Assembly: GCA_022826125.1 (NCBI GenBank)
Contig: JAJDVM010000189.1
Coordinates: forward strand, 1-49,843
Reading direction: 5' to 3'
Source: Defluviicoccus sp.
Lineage (GTDB): Bacteria; Pseudomonadota; Alphaproteobacteria; MPNO01
Length of the DNA: 49,843 nt
The stretch's first letter is position 1; every line of letters begins with the position of its first letter. The translations under genes were made by a program, and so were the position numbers. Under the pieces are notes generated by a model that saw only the letters and a program-made list of their open reading frames with translations, had not been told where the DNA came from and made no database searches. Positions 33,927 through 42,799 of this stretch are shown piece by piece.

Positions 33927-34033
33927 CGCCCTTCGATACGCGGCTTCGCCGCTACTCAGGGTGAGGAGATGGGCAATGTTTCAAGTAAGAGCTCCTCATC
34001 CCGAGTAGGCCCGGAGGGCCGTATCGAGGGACG
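33927..34033. repeat. BIME-like palindromic repeat, copy 4
   Basis: Two inverted units: the left (33927-33966) with hairpin CGGCTTCGCCG and arm CTACTCAGGGTGAGG; the right (33993-34033) with GGCCCGGAGGGCC. It lies between two convergent genes, 17 bases after the amidohydrolase stop and 38 bases before the end of the monooxygenase gene. The central spacer of about 26 bases (33967-33992) is unlike that of the other copies. Confidence 0.85.
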
Positions 34034-34071
34034 GGCCGTGCCGCTGCGGATCGAACCGGGACAGACATACC

Positions 34072-35373
34072 TCACGGCCACGTCGGGCGGGTGATCCCGA
34101 GGTTTTCCCTCAAGGTCGTGCCCGCATATTCGGTGCGGTAGAGCCCGCGCCGCTGGAGCTCGGGCACCACCAGATCGATGAAGTCCACCAGGCTCGACGG
34201 GAAGACCGGCGGCATGATGTTGAAGCCGTCGCAGCCGCGCTCGCGCACCCATTCCTCCATCATGTCGGCGATGCTCTCCGGCGTGCCGACGATCTCGTAA
34301 TGCCCGCGCGCGCCGGCGATCCGGCGGTAGAGGTCGCGGATGGTCAGGTTTTCGCGGCGCCCGATCTCGGCGAAGAGCTGCGCCCGCGTCGACACCACCT
34401 TGTTGGGCGGGAGCTCCGGCAGCGGACCGTCGACATCGTAGCCGGTGAGGTCGAAATCGACCCGCCGTGACAGGAGCTGCATCCCGGCGAGGGGATCGAT
34501 GAGCTCTTGCAGGGCCTCGTACCTGTCTTCGGCCTCGGCCTGGGTGCGGCCGACGCAGACGGCGAGCCCGGGCAGGACCTTGAGCGAATCGGGATCGCGC
34601 CCGACCGCCTCCATCCGGCCCTTCACGTCGGCGTAGAACTCCTGCGCCCCCTCGAGCGTCTGCTGCGCTCCGAAGATCACCTCGGCGGTCTCGGCCGCGA
34701 GCTGGCGCCCGTCGTCCGACGCGCCCGCCTGCACCATCACCGGCTCGCCCTGCGGCGAGGGCGGCACGTTGATCGGCCCACGCACCCGGAAATGCTCGCC
34801 CCGATGCTCCATCACGTTGAGCTTGCTCTCGTCGAAATAGAGGCCGCTTTCCTTGTCGCGGACGAACACGCCGTCGCCCCACGAGTTCCAGAGCCCGCGC
34901 ACGACATGGGCGAACTCGCGGGCGCGGCGGTAGCGCTCGGTCTTTTCCAGGTGCTCGTCGAGACCGAAGCTGGCCGCTTCCAGCTTGTTGGCCGAGGTGA
35001 TCAGGTTCCACCCGGCCCGGCCGCCGCTGGTAACGTCGAGCGAAGCGAATCGGCGGGCCAGCAGATAGGGCTGGTCGTAGGTCGTCGTCGACGTGCAGAC
35101 CAGCCCGATATGGCGTGTGTGCTGGGCGACGGAGCACATCACGGTGAACGGCTCGATCCACGTCCCGAAGGAATCGCGGGTCATCGACTTGAGATCGCCG
35201 CGCCAGAACGAGACCGAATCGGCCATGAAGAACAGGTCGAACAGCCCGCGCTCGGCGAGCTTCGCGAGCTCGACGATGTGGGCGATGTTGCCGCCCGAAT
35301 CGGCCACCCCGTCGGGGTGCCGCCACGCCGCCATGTGATGCCCGCACGGCCAGTAGAACATCCCGAGATGCAT
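34072..35373 (-). CDS. Luciferase-like (LLM) flavin-dependent monooxygenase
   Basis: A 433-residue LLM-class flavin monooxygenase of the NtaA/SnaA/DszA type, which uses FMNH2 from a separate reductase to oxidise small organic compounds. Marks are LAERGLFDLFFMADS, GRAGWNLITSAN (about residue 140), ERYRRAREFAHVVRGLWNSW, and GAQQTLEGAQEFYADVKGR. The C-terminal part (MMEEWVRERGCDGFNIMPP) is typical. No flavin reductase lies nearby. It is divergent from the UbiD gene, 105 bases away. Substrate unknown; aminopolycarboxylates, sulfonates and aromatic sulfur compounds are family examples. Confidence 0.92.
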   Translation of the reverse strand: MHLGMFYWPCGHHMAAWRHPDGVADSGGNIAHIVELAKLAERGLFDLFFMADSVSFWRGDLKSMTRDSFGTWIEPFTVMCSVAQHTRHIGLVCTSTTTYDQPYLLARRFASLDVTSGGRAGWNLITSANKLEAASFGLDEHLEKTERYRRAREFAHVVRGLWNSWGDGVFVRDKESGLYFDESKLNVMEHRGEHFRVRGPINVPPSPQGEPVMVQAGASDDGRQLAAETAEVIFGAQQTLEGAQEFYADVKGRMEAVGRDPDSLKVLPGLAVCVGRTQAEAEDRYEALQELIDPLAGMQLLSRRVDFDLTGYDVDGPLPELPPNKVVSTRAQLFAEIGRRENLTIRDLYRRIAGARGHYEIVGTPESIADMMEEWVRERGCDGFNIMPPVFPSSLVDFIDLVVPELQRRGLYRTEYAGTTLRENLGITRPTWP

Positions 35374-35478
35374 GTCCGCTGCGTCTCCCGGCTATCCGCA
35401 CGCACCGGCCCGCCCGGTTGGTCCTCCGGCCGGCGCGGAATATCCTGAGACTACGGCATCAATCTCTAGGAGGCGACC

Positions 35479-36894
35479 ATGACGGGCGCCGCATCCGCGA
35501 ATCCGTACGCGCCGACCAACCGGGGACTCGACCGGGATCTGCGCGGCTATCTGGAAACCAACGCCGACATCCTGACGACGATCGAGAAGCCGGTCTCGAT
35601 CGACGATATCGGCGCGCTGTCGGCCCAGTCCGAAGGGCCGATCCTGTTCGAGAACATAACCGAGTATCCCGACTTCCGGCTCTGCGACATCCTCGTCAAG
35701 CACCGCTGGACACAATGCCGCGCGCTGGGCGTGCCGCGGGAGGACTATCTGCCGACGCTGGCGCGCCGCCTGCGCGAGCCGCCGCGCGGCTTCGTCGACG
35801 TGCCGACCGGCCCGGTCAAGGAGGTCGTGCGGACCGGAGACGAGATCGACTGGCTCAAGCTGCCAGTGCCGGTCCATTCGGCGGAAGAGGGCCAGCGCTA
35901 CATCTCGGCGATGAACGTCGTGAGGGACCCGGAGACCGGCTTCTACAACTCGTCCCACGCCGGCACCACGCCGGTCGGCCCGCGCCATGGCTGGATCAGC
36001 TTCGCGACGCCCCACACCCACATCATCATGGACAAGTACCGCGCGATGGGCCTCAAGGAGATGCCGATCGCGCTGGTCTTCGGGGTCCACCCGGCATACG
36101 AGATCATGGCCAACTTCTCGGGCATGCACATGGACCTCTGGGGCGAGCTGGAGATGGTCGGCACCGTCATGGACCGCGACGTGGAGATGGTGCCCTGCGA
36201 GACCATCGACCTCCGCGTGCCGGCCCATGCGGAGATCGTGGTGGAAGGGACGGTCGACCTCTCCGGAACGCACGAAGTCGGCGGGGTGAACGCGCCCACC
36301 ATGTACTTCCTGCCCAGGGAACAGAAGATCCCGCGCATCGACCTGACCGCGATCACCATGCGGAGCGACAGACCGATCTACCGCAATCACCAGACCGTGC
36401 CGGAGACCGATCACCAGCCGCTGCCGAGGCTCTGCCACGAGGCGGTGCTTTATAACCGGATCACCGAGATCGGGCTCACCGTGCACGATGTCCGGTTCCC
36501 GACCTGGGGCGCGGCAGTCTCCTGTATCCTCCAGGTGAGCTACCCGCGCGAGGGCTTCGTCAACGACGCGCTGATGCAGGCCATGGGGGCGCCCTGGCTC
36601 AACACCAAGATGGTGGTCGCGATCAGCCCCGACACCGATATCGAGAATCCGGGCGCGGTCTACCGAGCGTTGGCGACCCGGGTGGACCCGGCGCGGGACA
36701 TCGTCGTGGTGCCGGGAACGCGGGGCTCGCCCTACGATCCGTCGGCGGCGCCGATCCCGGGTCACGAGCCGTTCCGCCTGGTCGGCAAGATCGGCATCGA
36801 CGCGACGGCGAAGCCGCATCGGGGAGACGACGATTTCCGCGAAGCCTTCCCCCTCAACTGGGGCAAGGCGAGGCTCGAAGACTATCTGGGATGA
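35479..36894 (+). CDS. UbiD-family prenyl-FMN decarboxylase
   Basis: A 471-residue UbiD-like enzyme that reversibly removes or adds CO2 on unsaturated or aromatic acids, using prenylated FMN made by UbiX. Family marks are the NVVRDPETGFYNSS segment (cofactor-binding Arg), LVFGVHPAYEIMA, and GGVNAPTMYFLPREQKIPRIDLTA. The late AMGAPWLNTKMVVAI and RVDPARDIVV are also typical. Closely coupled to a CMD protein through a 4-base overlap (ATGA). No ubiX-like gene is in the window. It is probably catabolic rather than for ubiquinone synthesis, judged from its neighbours. Confidence 0.93.
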   Translation: MTGAASANPYAPTNRGLDRDLRGYLETNADILTTIEKPVSIDDIGALSAQSEGPILFENITEYPDFRLCDILVKHRWTQCRALGVPREDYLPTLARRLREPPRGFVDVPTGPVKEVVRTGDEIDWLKLPVPVHSAEEGQRYISAMNVVRDPETGFYNSSHAGTTPVGPRHGWISFATPHTHIIMDKYRAMGLKEMPIALVFGVHPAYEIMANFSGMHMDLWGELEMVGTVMDRDVEMVPCETIDLRVPAHAEIVVEGTVDLSGTHEVGGVNAPTMYFLPREQKIPRIDLTAITMRSDRPIYRNHQTVPETDHQPLPRLCHEAVLYNRITEIGLTVHDVRFPTWGAAVSCILQVSYPREGFVNDALMQAMGAPWLNTKMVVAISPDTDIENPGAVYRALATRVDPARDIVVVPGTRGSPYDPSAAPIPGHEPFRLVGKIGIDATAKPHRGDDDFREAFPLNWGKARLEDYLG

Positions 36895-37499
36895 GGCGCG
36901 TCATGACCGTCGAAGACAAACCCTTCATCCCCTACGCCCACCGCGACGGCCTCACCGGCGAGCTCGCGGCCGCCGTGGATGCGTACGAGCAGCGCATGGG
37001 CTTCCTGCCCAACGCGCTCCGGCTCTACATGCACCGGCCGGAGCTACTGGAATGTCTGATCCGGCTCAACGACACAGTGATGCGCGATGCGTCCGGCCAT
37101 CTCGACCGCGAGCTGAAGCGCCGGATCGCCGCCTTCTGCAGCAGCCTCAACCGGTCGGCCTATTGCGTCGCGCACAACTCCAACACGCTGGCCTCGGCCG
37201 GCGACGGCGAGAGCGAGGGCTGGGACTACCTGGCGGACGACATCGCGGCGCTGCTCGACCCCGATTACCAACCGGACGGCCCGATGGAGAGCGCCTGCTT
37301 CGCCTATGCCCGCGCGGCGACGCTCGATCCCGCTAACGTGCCCGCGGAAGTTCTGGAGCGCCTGACCCGATCGCTCAGCCCGCCGCAGATCGTGGAACTC
37401 GCCTGCGTCGTCGGCTTCTGGAAGATGTACAACGGCATCCACGAGAGCCTCGGCGTGCCGATCGAGGCGGCGTTGCTGGACGAGGATCGGTCCCGCTAG
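36891..37499 (+). CDS. Carboxymuconolactone decarboxylase-like family protein
   Basis: A 202-residue alpha-helical protein of the CMD family, coupled to the UbiD gene by a 4-base overlap; a second ATG at 36903 would also fit. A FLPNALRLYMHRPELLECLIRLNDTV segment (quoted here only for its position, 40-65) and AYCVAHNSN are typical. The latter has one Cys and His spaced as C-x2-H, but no CxxC pair. The C-terminal part (LSPPQIVELACVVGFWKMYNGIHE) is a CMD helix. Its TAG lies in CTAG, shared with the stop of the convergent monooxygenase at 37496. Confidence 0.82.
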   Translation: MRRVMTVEDKPFIPYAHRDGLTGELAAAVDAYEQRMGFLPNALRLYMHRPELLECLIRLNDTVMRDASGHLDRELKRRIAAFCSSLNRSAYCVAHNSNTLASAGDGESEGWDYLADDIAALLDPDYQPDGPMESACFAYARAATLDPANVPAEVLERLTRSLSPPQIVELACVVGFWKMYNGIHESLGVPIEAALLDEDRSR

Positions 37500-38683
37500 A
37501 CGAGCGGGTTGGTCGGCTCGACGCCCAGCGCGACCTGTCCGAAGGTCGGCCCGGCGATGTCCCAGGCCGTGATGTGGTGCGCGCCGACCGCGCGGATGTC
37601 GTGGAACATCCGCTTCATCGCGTTGCCGTCGAACAGCCCGCTGGCGCCCGTAACGGTGTAAATGCGGTCGGCCGCGCGGGTCAGCAGCACCGCGATATAC
37701 GCCATGTCGCGCCGGTTGCGCGCGCGCTGTTCCAGCGAGAGCTTTCCGACGCTCCGCATCGCCGCCATCGTCTCCTGCGTCGCGCGGGAAAGAAGAAGCC
37801 GCGCGCAGTCGCGCTCGGCGGCCGCCTCGGCAAGCCGGAGCTGGACCGTGGTGAGCTCCGCGTGGCGCACGCCGCGCGTCGCCCGCGCGCCGGTCCGCTC
37901 GACGAACGCGTCGATCATCGCATCGAGGACGCCGAGCGCCGGCGCGACCAGCGAGAACGGCACCGTCGAAATCCGCGGCAGCCGGAAGATCGGGGCCGGG
38001 TTCGCGCGCCCCCCGGGGGCTTCGCCGGTGTTCAGCGGGGCGATGGGCTGCATCCGGTGCCGAGGGACGAACGCGTCCCCGATCACGACGTCCTTGCTGC
38101 CGGTGCCGGCGAGGCCGGTGACGAACCAGGTATCGTCGATCTCCCAGTCGCTGCGCGGCAGCAGGAAATAGGCCGGCGTCGGACCCTCCCCGTCCCCGGC
38201 GGGCGGGATCATACTCTGGACGAAGACCCAGTCCGCGTGATCGCAGCCGCTCGAGAACTGCCAGCGGCCGCTGAGCCGAAAGCCGTCGGACAGGCGTTCG
38301 ACCTTTCCCGAAGGTGCCAGACCGGAGGAGATCACCGCTTCCGGGTTCGCGCCCCAGACCTCGTCCTGGGCCTCCGGCTCGAACATGCCGACGGTGATCG
38401 CGTGATCGCAATAGATGCCGTAAACCCAGGCGGAGGACCCGCAGCCGCGGCCGAGCCGGACCACGATTTCGAGGACCTCGTCGAGGCCGAGCGCATAGCC
38501 GCCGAAGCGCTCGGCGCGCGCCGCCTTCAGCAGATCGAGGTCGCGCAGGTCCCGGAAGGTCTCGTCGGGCATGCGCCTCAGCCTGGCGGTTTCTTCCGCC
38601 CGCGCCGCGAGGGTCGGCACGAGCGTCTGAGCGCGCTCGATCAACACCGCGCCCGTATCGATTTCCTCAGCCCTGGCGGCCAT
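37496..38683 (-). CDS. Flavin-dependent monooxygenase oxygenase component (HsaA/HpaH-like, acyl-CoA dehydrogenase fold)
   Basis: A 395-residue protein with the acyl-CoA dehydrogenase fold but of the group-D oxygenase type (HsaA, DszC, 4-hydroxyphenylacetate 3-hydroxylase C2). Marks are LSGRWQFSSGCDHADWVFV and TGLAGTGSKDVVI. The EGTNE-type catalytic Glu of true dehydrogenases is absent, and the end GLFDGNAMKRMFHDIRAVGAHHITAWD is typical. These enzymes need reduced flavin from a partner. The end overlaps the CMD gene end at the palindrome CTAG, so each stop codon uses the same four bases. Substrate unknown. Confidence 0.88.
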   Translation of the reverse strand: MAARAEEIDTGAVLIERAQTLVPTLAARAEETARLRRMPDETFRDLRDLDLLKAARAERFGGYALGLDEVLEIVVRLGRGCGSSAWVYGIYCDHAITVGMFEPEAQDEVWGANPEAVISSGLAPSGKVERLSDGFRLSGRWQFSSGCDHADWVFVQSMIPPAGDGEGPTPAYFLLPRSDWEIDDTWFVTGLAGTGSKDVVIGDAFVPRHRMQPIAPLNTGEAPGGRANPAPIFRLPRISTVPFSLVAPALGVLDAMIDAFVERTGARATRGVRHAELTTVQLRLAEAAAERDCARLLLSRATQETMAAMRSVGKLSLEQRARNRRDMAYIAVLLTRAADRIYTVTGASGLFDGNAMKRMFHDIRAVGAHHITAWDIAGPTFGQVALGVEPTNPLV

Positions 38684-38773
38684 GCGCGCACTCCCGCATT
38701 GCGCGCGGATACTACGCGAACCGAGCGAACGAGTCGTCCCGGGCTCGACCGGCCGGGGCGGCCGGTTGACCTC

Positions 38774-39247
38774 CTAGAAAAGTCCGAATCTCCGGTGGCC
38801 GCGCTTGGAGAAATATTGCTGGTGGTAGTCCTCGGCCATCCAGAAGGTGGGGGCGGGCTCGATCCGGGTCGCGATGTCGCGGCGGTGGCGCCCGCTCGCC
38901 TGCTCGTCGTCCAGAGAACGCCGGGCGGCGTCGGCCTGTTCCTCGTCGTGGGCGAAGATCACGGTCCGATACTGGGTGCCGATATCGGGACCCTGGCGGT
39001 CGACCTGGGTGGGATCGTGCACCTGCCAGAAGAGATTCAGGAGCGCTTCGTAACTCACTTTGGCGGGGTCGTACTCGACCTGGACCACCTCGGCATGTCC
39101 GGTCCGCCCGGAGCACACCATCTCGTAGGTCGGGCTGTCCACGCTCCCGCCGGCATAGCCGACCGCGGTGGCGGAGACACCGTCGAGCTGCCGATAGGCC
39201 TCCTCGACGCCCCAGAAACAGCCGGCCCCGAATGTCGCTTTCGCCAT
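38774..39247 (-). CDS. msrA: Peptide-methionine (S)-S-oxide reductase
   Basis: A 157-residue MsrA. The catalytic Cys10 lies in the GCFWG motif, followed by the family segments [18 protein letters not shown] and the VQVEYDP strand. [18 protein letters not shown] and the AEDYHQQY segment bind the sulfoxide substrate. It repairs oxidised methionine with thioredoxin. The gene follows the ChaC-like gene by 31 bases on the same strand and may share its promoter. Together with the GST at 39899, the three form a thiol-redox group. Confidence 0.96.
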   Translation of the reverse strand: MAKATFGAGCFWGVEEAYRQLDGVSATAVGYAGGSVDSPTYEMVCSGRTGHAEVVQVEYDPAKVSYEALLNLFWQVHDPTQVDRQGPDIGTQYRTVIFAHDEEQADAARRSLDDEQASGRHRRDIATRIEPAPTFWMAEDYHQQYFSKRGHRRFGLF

Positions 39248-39278
39248 CGCCGTCCTCCGTTCCGGTTTCCCGGATAAT

Positions 39279-39812
39279 CTAGGGCGTGCCGCCGCCTTTT
39301 ACGAGGTCGGCGAGAGCGAAGACATGCTCGTCCTCCACCTCCATCCCGCGCAGCGCCGCGGCGAGTTGCAGCACATAGTCGATGTTGGCGCCGCTGGGCC
39401 CGTGACTGCGCCGGACCTGACGGGCGATGTCGGGCAGCGGCGCGGGGCCGAGCCAGTTGGGATTTTCCGGGTTGGCGAAATAGACGAAGCCCGGGACCGG
39501 CTCCGCTTGCGTCCCGGAAAAGTGGAGATCGAGGGTGATGCGGTCGTACCCGCCCTTTTCCCGGTAGGCGAGCCGGTCGAAGATTTCGTCGCCGTTCCCG
39601 GATTCGATGCGGTAGGCCCTGCCCCAGCACTCGGCCCCGTTCTCGCGGATCAATGTGACGACCCGCCCGGGATCGCCGGGCACGCCCCGGTGATCGGTGG
39701 AGCCCTGCCAGAATCGGCGCGACCAGCCGCGGATCGCGGCCGTCCTTCGCTCGGCAAAGGGGAAATCGGGCCGCCAGATCAGCGATCCGTAACCGAAAAT
39801 CCAGGCGCTCAA
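39279..39812 (-). CDS. ChaC-like glutathione-specific gamma-glutamylcyclotransferase
   Basis: A 177-residue gamma-glutamylcyclotransferase of the ChaC type, which degrades glutathione to 5-oxoproline and Cys-Gly. Marks are IFGYGSLIW at the N-terminus, [20 protein letters not shown], the REKGGYDR segment with the likely catalytic Glu, and PGFVYFAN. The length agrees with ChaC. The hydantoinase/oxoprolinase pair at 20458-24395 could in theory use its product, but that link is only speculative. It starts 86 bases from the divergent GST gene. Confidence 0.93.
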   Translation of the reverse strand: MSAWIFGYGSLIWRPDFPFAERRTAAIRGWSRRFWQGSTDHRGVPGDPGRVVTLIRENGAECWGRAYRIESGNGDEIFDRLAYREKGGYDRITLDLHFSGTQAEPVPGFVYFANPENPNWLGPAPLPDIARQVRRSHGPSGANIDYVLQLAAALRGMEVEDEHVFALADLVKGGGTP

Positions 39813-39898
39813 GCCGTCATGCGCTCCCGGAGCCTGTTCCCGGCGCGGATCGATTGTGGTTTCCTGCGCCGTCCCTGAACAACCGCCGGGAGCGGAAC

Positions 39899-40591
39899 GT
39901 GATCGATCTCTATACCTCGGCCACGCCCAACGGTCAGAAGATCCACATCATGCTGGAAGAGACCGGGCTTGCCTATAACGAGCACTGGGTGGACCTCGAA
40001 AAGGGCGAGCAGTTCGACCCGAAATTCCTCGCGATCAGCCCGAACAACAAGATTCCGGCGCTGGCCGACGACGACGGGCCCGACGGCGAGCCCATCGCGG
40101 TCTTCGAATCGGGCGCGATCCTGCTCTACCTGGCGGAGAAGACCGGACGGTTCCTGCCCGAGGAGCCGCGCGCACGGCTCCAGGTCATGCAGTGGCTGAT
40201 GTGGCAGATGGCAAGCTTCGGCCCGATGCTGGGCCAGGCGCATCATTTCCGCGCCTACGCGCCCGAGAAGATCGATTACGCCTACGACCGCTACACCAAC
40301 GAGGCGCGCCGGCTATACCAGATCCTCGACCGGCGGCTCGGCGAGGCGGAATACGTCGCGGGCGACTATTCGATCGCCGACATGGCGATCTTCCCCTGGT
40401 GCCGGCTGCACGGGCGCCAGGGCCAGCGGCTGGAGGACCATCCCAACGTGCTCCGCTGGTTCGAGACGATCGCCGCACGGCCCGCCGTCGCGCCCGACAT
40501 GGAACGGCTTACCGACACCGCCGACCAGTGGGAATGGAACGAGGAAAACTGGTCCAACATGTTCGGCGCCGCGCAGTACGAGAAACGCTGA
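39899..40591 (+). CDS. yfcG: YfcG-type (nu-class) glutathione transferase / disulfide oxidoreductase
   Basis: A 230-residue glutathione transferase close to E. coli YfcG. The N-terminus reads IDLYTSATPNGQK, with Thr9 and Asn11 as in YfcG; SPNNKIPAL, VFESGAILLYLAEKTG, and MLGQAHHF also match. YfcG reduces disulfides of glutathione conjugates. The start is GTG at 39899 with GGGAG upstream; the frame runs further to 39854, but that would add a 15-residue tail unlike the family. The cupin gene follows after 4 bases. Confidence 0.93.
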   Translation: MIDLYTSATPNGQKIHIMLEETGLAYNEHWVDLEKGEQFDPKFLAISPNNKIPALADDDGPDGEPIAVFESGAILLYLAEKTGRFLPEEPRARLQVMQWLMWQMASFGPMLGQAHHFRAYAPEKIDYAYDRYTNEARRLYQILDRRLGEAEYVAGDYSIADMAIFPWCRLHGRQGQRLEDHPNVLRWFETIAARPAVAPDMERLTDTADQWEWNEENWSNMFGAAQYEKR

Positions 40592-40595
40592 AACG

Positions 40596-41006
40596 GTGGG
40601 CCGCTTCACCGCCCGGCCGCTCCCCGCCGAACCCGATACCGTCGCGCCCGACGGATCCGAGGTAAGGGTGCTGCCGTCGCTCGGCGGCGGCAGCGCAGCT
40701 CATTTCCGGCTCGCGCCGGGCGAGATCTCGCGGGCCGGCCGCCACCGCACGGTGGAAGAGATCTGGTACATCCTCTCGGGGCGCGGCGAGATGTGGCGCA
40801 GCGATGGCGGCGAGGAAGAGGTCGTCGCGCTGGAACCCGATTTGTGCCTCACCATCCCGGTCGGCACGTCGTTCCAGTTCCGCGCCGCGCGCGAAACGCC
40901 GCTATCGGCGTTCGGGGTCACGATGCCGCCATGGCCCGCCGCGTCGGATGACGAGTGGGTCGAGGTTGCGCCCTACTGGCCGGTCGATCTGCCCGACGCC
41001 CGTTAA
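40596..41006 (+). CDS. Cupin-domain protein
   Basis: A 136-residue single cupin starting at a GTG 4 bases after the GST stop. The first motif is altered: HRTVEEIWYILSGRGEM has one His and two Glu, and the second part (PVGTSFQFRA) has Phe where the metal His should be. Metal binding may be weak or lost, so it may be a ligand-binding protein instead. It is convergent with the Rieske beta gene, with 3 bases between stops. Confidence 0.82.
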   Translation: MGRFTARPLPAEPDTVAPDGSEVRVLPSLGGGSAAHFRLAPGEISRAGRHRTVEEIWYILSGRGEMWRSDGGEEEVVALEPDLCLTIPVGTSFQFRAARETPLSAFGVTMPPWPAASDDEWVEVAPYWPVDLPDAR

Positions 41007-41009
41007 GTC

Positions 41010-41486
41010 CTACAGCGGCAAGACGATCATCGTGTCGATGCGCTCGCCATCGCAGACGACGATCCGCTCGCTGAATTTCAGGCGACCATCGGCCTTGACG
41101 ATCCTGTCGACATATTTTCCGGTGCAGAAGATCTCCGGCACGCCGGACTGCATGGTGCGGTAGACCGCGAAACCCGCGGTCGCCGAGATCGCGCCGCCCG
41201 ACGCACGGGTTACCACGGGCGGGTCGATCAGGTGCCGGTAATGGTGCGGCTCGTAGATATTCGCGCTGCGAATCGCGGACACGCGGTCCTCCATCATCGG
41301 GCGGCCCTGGCACAGCATCAGCCCCGCCGGCATCGCGCGATCGTGGTTCCAACGCGTCGTTATCTTGTAGAGCGCGTCGGCGACGAAGAATTGCGGCCAA
41401 CGCTCGTAGTCACCGTCGTCGATCGCGTGGCCGTAGAGGCGGTTGAGCGCGTCGATTCGGGCGGCAAGCGCCGCGACCTCCGTCAC
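41010..41486 (-). CDS. Aromatic-ring-hydroxylating dioxygenase, beta (small) subunit
   Basis: A 158-residue protein of the SnoaL/NTF2-like fold used as the small subunit of Rieske oxygenases. Marks are LNRLYGHAIDDGDYERWPQFF, DRVSAIRSANIYEPHHYRHL and the final KFSERIVVCDGERIDTMIVLPL. The start is GTG at 41486, which overlaps the alpha-subunit stop (GTGA), so the two are translated together. The beta subunit shapes the trimer rather than catalyses. The frame itself extends to 41876 as a shadow of the alpha gene. Confidence 0.92.
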   Translation of the reverse strand: MTEVAALAARIDALNRLYGHAIDDGDYERWPQFFVADALYKITTRWNHDRAMPAGLMLCQGRPMMEDRVSAIRSANIYEPHHYRHLIDPPVVTRASGGAISATAGFAVYRTMQSGVPEIFCTGKYVDRIVKADGRLKFSERIVVCDGERIDTMIVLPL

Positions 41487-42718
41487 GCGGCGGATTCCCG
41501 CATCAGCCCGTGCCAGCCCTGCCAGAAGCCGCGCACGGAGAGCTCGTTGCAGCGGCTGTCGGACTCCCGTTCGACGCCGCGCCCGCCCATGGCCAGAACG
41601 GAATTCCTGTCCTCCGCGCCGGCGACGCCCCGGCGCACCCATCCGACCACCGCACCGTCCTCCATCGCGATGTACCCTCCGGGCCCGATGAGGTTCGACT
41701 GGCGCAACCGCATGGCGCGTTGTTCGGCCGTGTCCTCGACCGCGCCCAGGATCCACCAGATGAGCACGCTCCTGTCCGGACCTTTCGGGAGGAGGAGCCG
41801 CACGGTGACCACGTTCGAAACCTGCTGGACGGAGAAGTTGGGGAAAATGCTCTGGATCGCGAGCGTCGTGCCGCACGCGTATTCCGGCCAGGTCTGGAGA
41901 AGTTCCGGCGCGTTGAGCGCATAGCCGTCCTTCACCGCCCGCAAATCGCGGGCGTTGTATTGCGACTCGGGCCGGTCGGTCGCCCCGATGGAGTAGGTCA
42001 GGTGGTGCAGCCCGCCGTCGCTCAACTCGATCCCGCCTTTCATCGACAGGCGGTTGAGCCCAAAGGTCGGGAAGAAGGAATGGAGCAGCGTCGCGTGATA
42101 GGTGTCGCGGACGTTCTCAATGTAGAGCTTCCAGTTGCCGTCGAGCCCGTGCTGGAACTTGCCGAGAATTTCCATCTCGCGGCCGAGAACCCGGTCGATA
42201 TTGGCGCGCATCTCCGGGCCCAGATAATCCGCGAGCGGCGGCACGTCGTCGGAGAACGTGCCGAAGACCAGGCCGTTGCAGGTCTCGACCCGCAGGCGCT
42301 GCAAGCCGTGGCGCGACCGGTCGAAATCCGCCGCCATGCCGCCCTTGCCCCGGATGCCGCGCTCGAAGGCGATGCTCGCCAGATTGCCGCGCAGATCGTA
42401 GGTCCAGTTGTGGTAGACGCAGGTCAGCCGCTCGGTATTTCCCGCCTCGTCGATGCAAACGAGGTTGCCCCGGTGGGCGCAGCGATTGACCATCGCGTTG
42501 ACGGTGCCGGCCTCGTCGCGCACCACGATGATCGGAATTTCCCCGACGGTGGCGGTCTTGTAGTCCCCGGCGTCGGGGATTTCGCATTCCAGCGCCAGGA
42601 AGTTCCAGGCTTCGCCCTGAAAGACCTGCTTCAACTCGCGACGATAGATGTCTTCGTCCGAGTAGAAGGCGTAGGGAATTTCACTGAAGTCTTCGGGGTT
42701 CCAATCGAGCAAGGTCAT
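41483..42718 (-). CDS. Rieske aromatic-ring-hydroxylating dioxygenase, alpha subunit
   Basis: A 411-residue Rieske non-haem iron oxygenase. The Rieske 2Fe-2S ligands are Cys80-x-His82 and Cys100-x-x-His103. The mononuclear iron site has Asp205, His208 and His213 in ENVRDTYHATLLH. The motif CVYHNWTYDLRGNL, with HNW in place of HGW, recalls salicylate-5-hydroxylase (NagG)-type enzymes from memory. The ATG at 42718 is preferred to a TTG at 42784. It would add O2 to an aromatic ring in the cytosol, with NAD(P)H electrons from a ferredoxin and reductase that are absent from the window. The start at 42718 has no strong ribosome-binding site. Confidence 0.94.
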   Translation of the reverse strand: MTLLDWNPEDFSEIPYAFYSDEDIYRRELKQVFQGEAWNFLALECEIPDAGDYKTATVGEIPIIVVRDEAGTVNAMVNRCAHRGNLVCIDEAGNTERLTCVYHNWTYDLRGNLASIAFERGIRGKGGMAADFDRSRHGLQRLRVETCNGLVFGTFSDDVPPLADYLGPEMRANIDRVLGREMEILGKFQHGLDGNWKLYIENVRDTYHATLLHSFFPTFGLNRLSMKGGIELSDGGLHHLTYSIGATDRPESQYNARDLRAVKDGYALNAPELLQTWPEYACGTTLAIQSIFPNFSVQQVSNVVTVRLLLPKGPDRSVLIWWILGAVEDTAEQRAMRLRQSNLIGPGGYIAMEDGAVVGWVRRGVAGAEDRNSVLAMGGRGVERESDSRCNELSVRGFWQGWHGLMRESAA

Positions 42719-42799
42719 CGGTCTACCGGCCCCGACCGGGAATCGGAGTGTTGAATTTGATTCCGATATTACTCGCGCGGGCAACCGCGTGCAGCCCGG

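Noticed and set aside
13692..34033. The palindromic repeats as a CRISPR array
   Set aside because: The copies are kilobases apart, have inverted units with variable hairpins, and lack regular spacers or cas genes.
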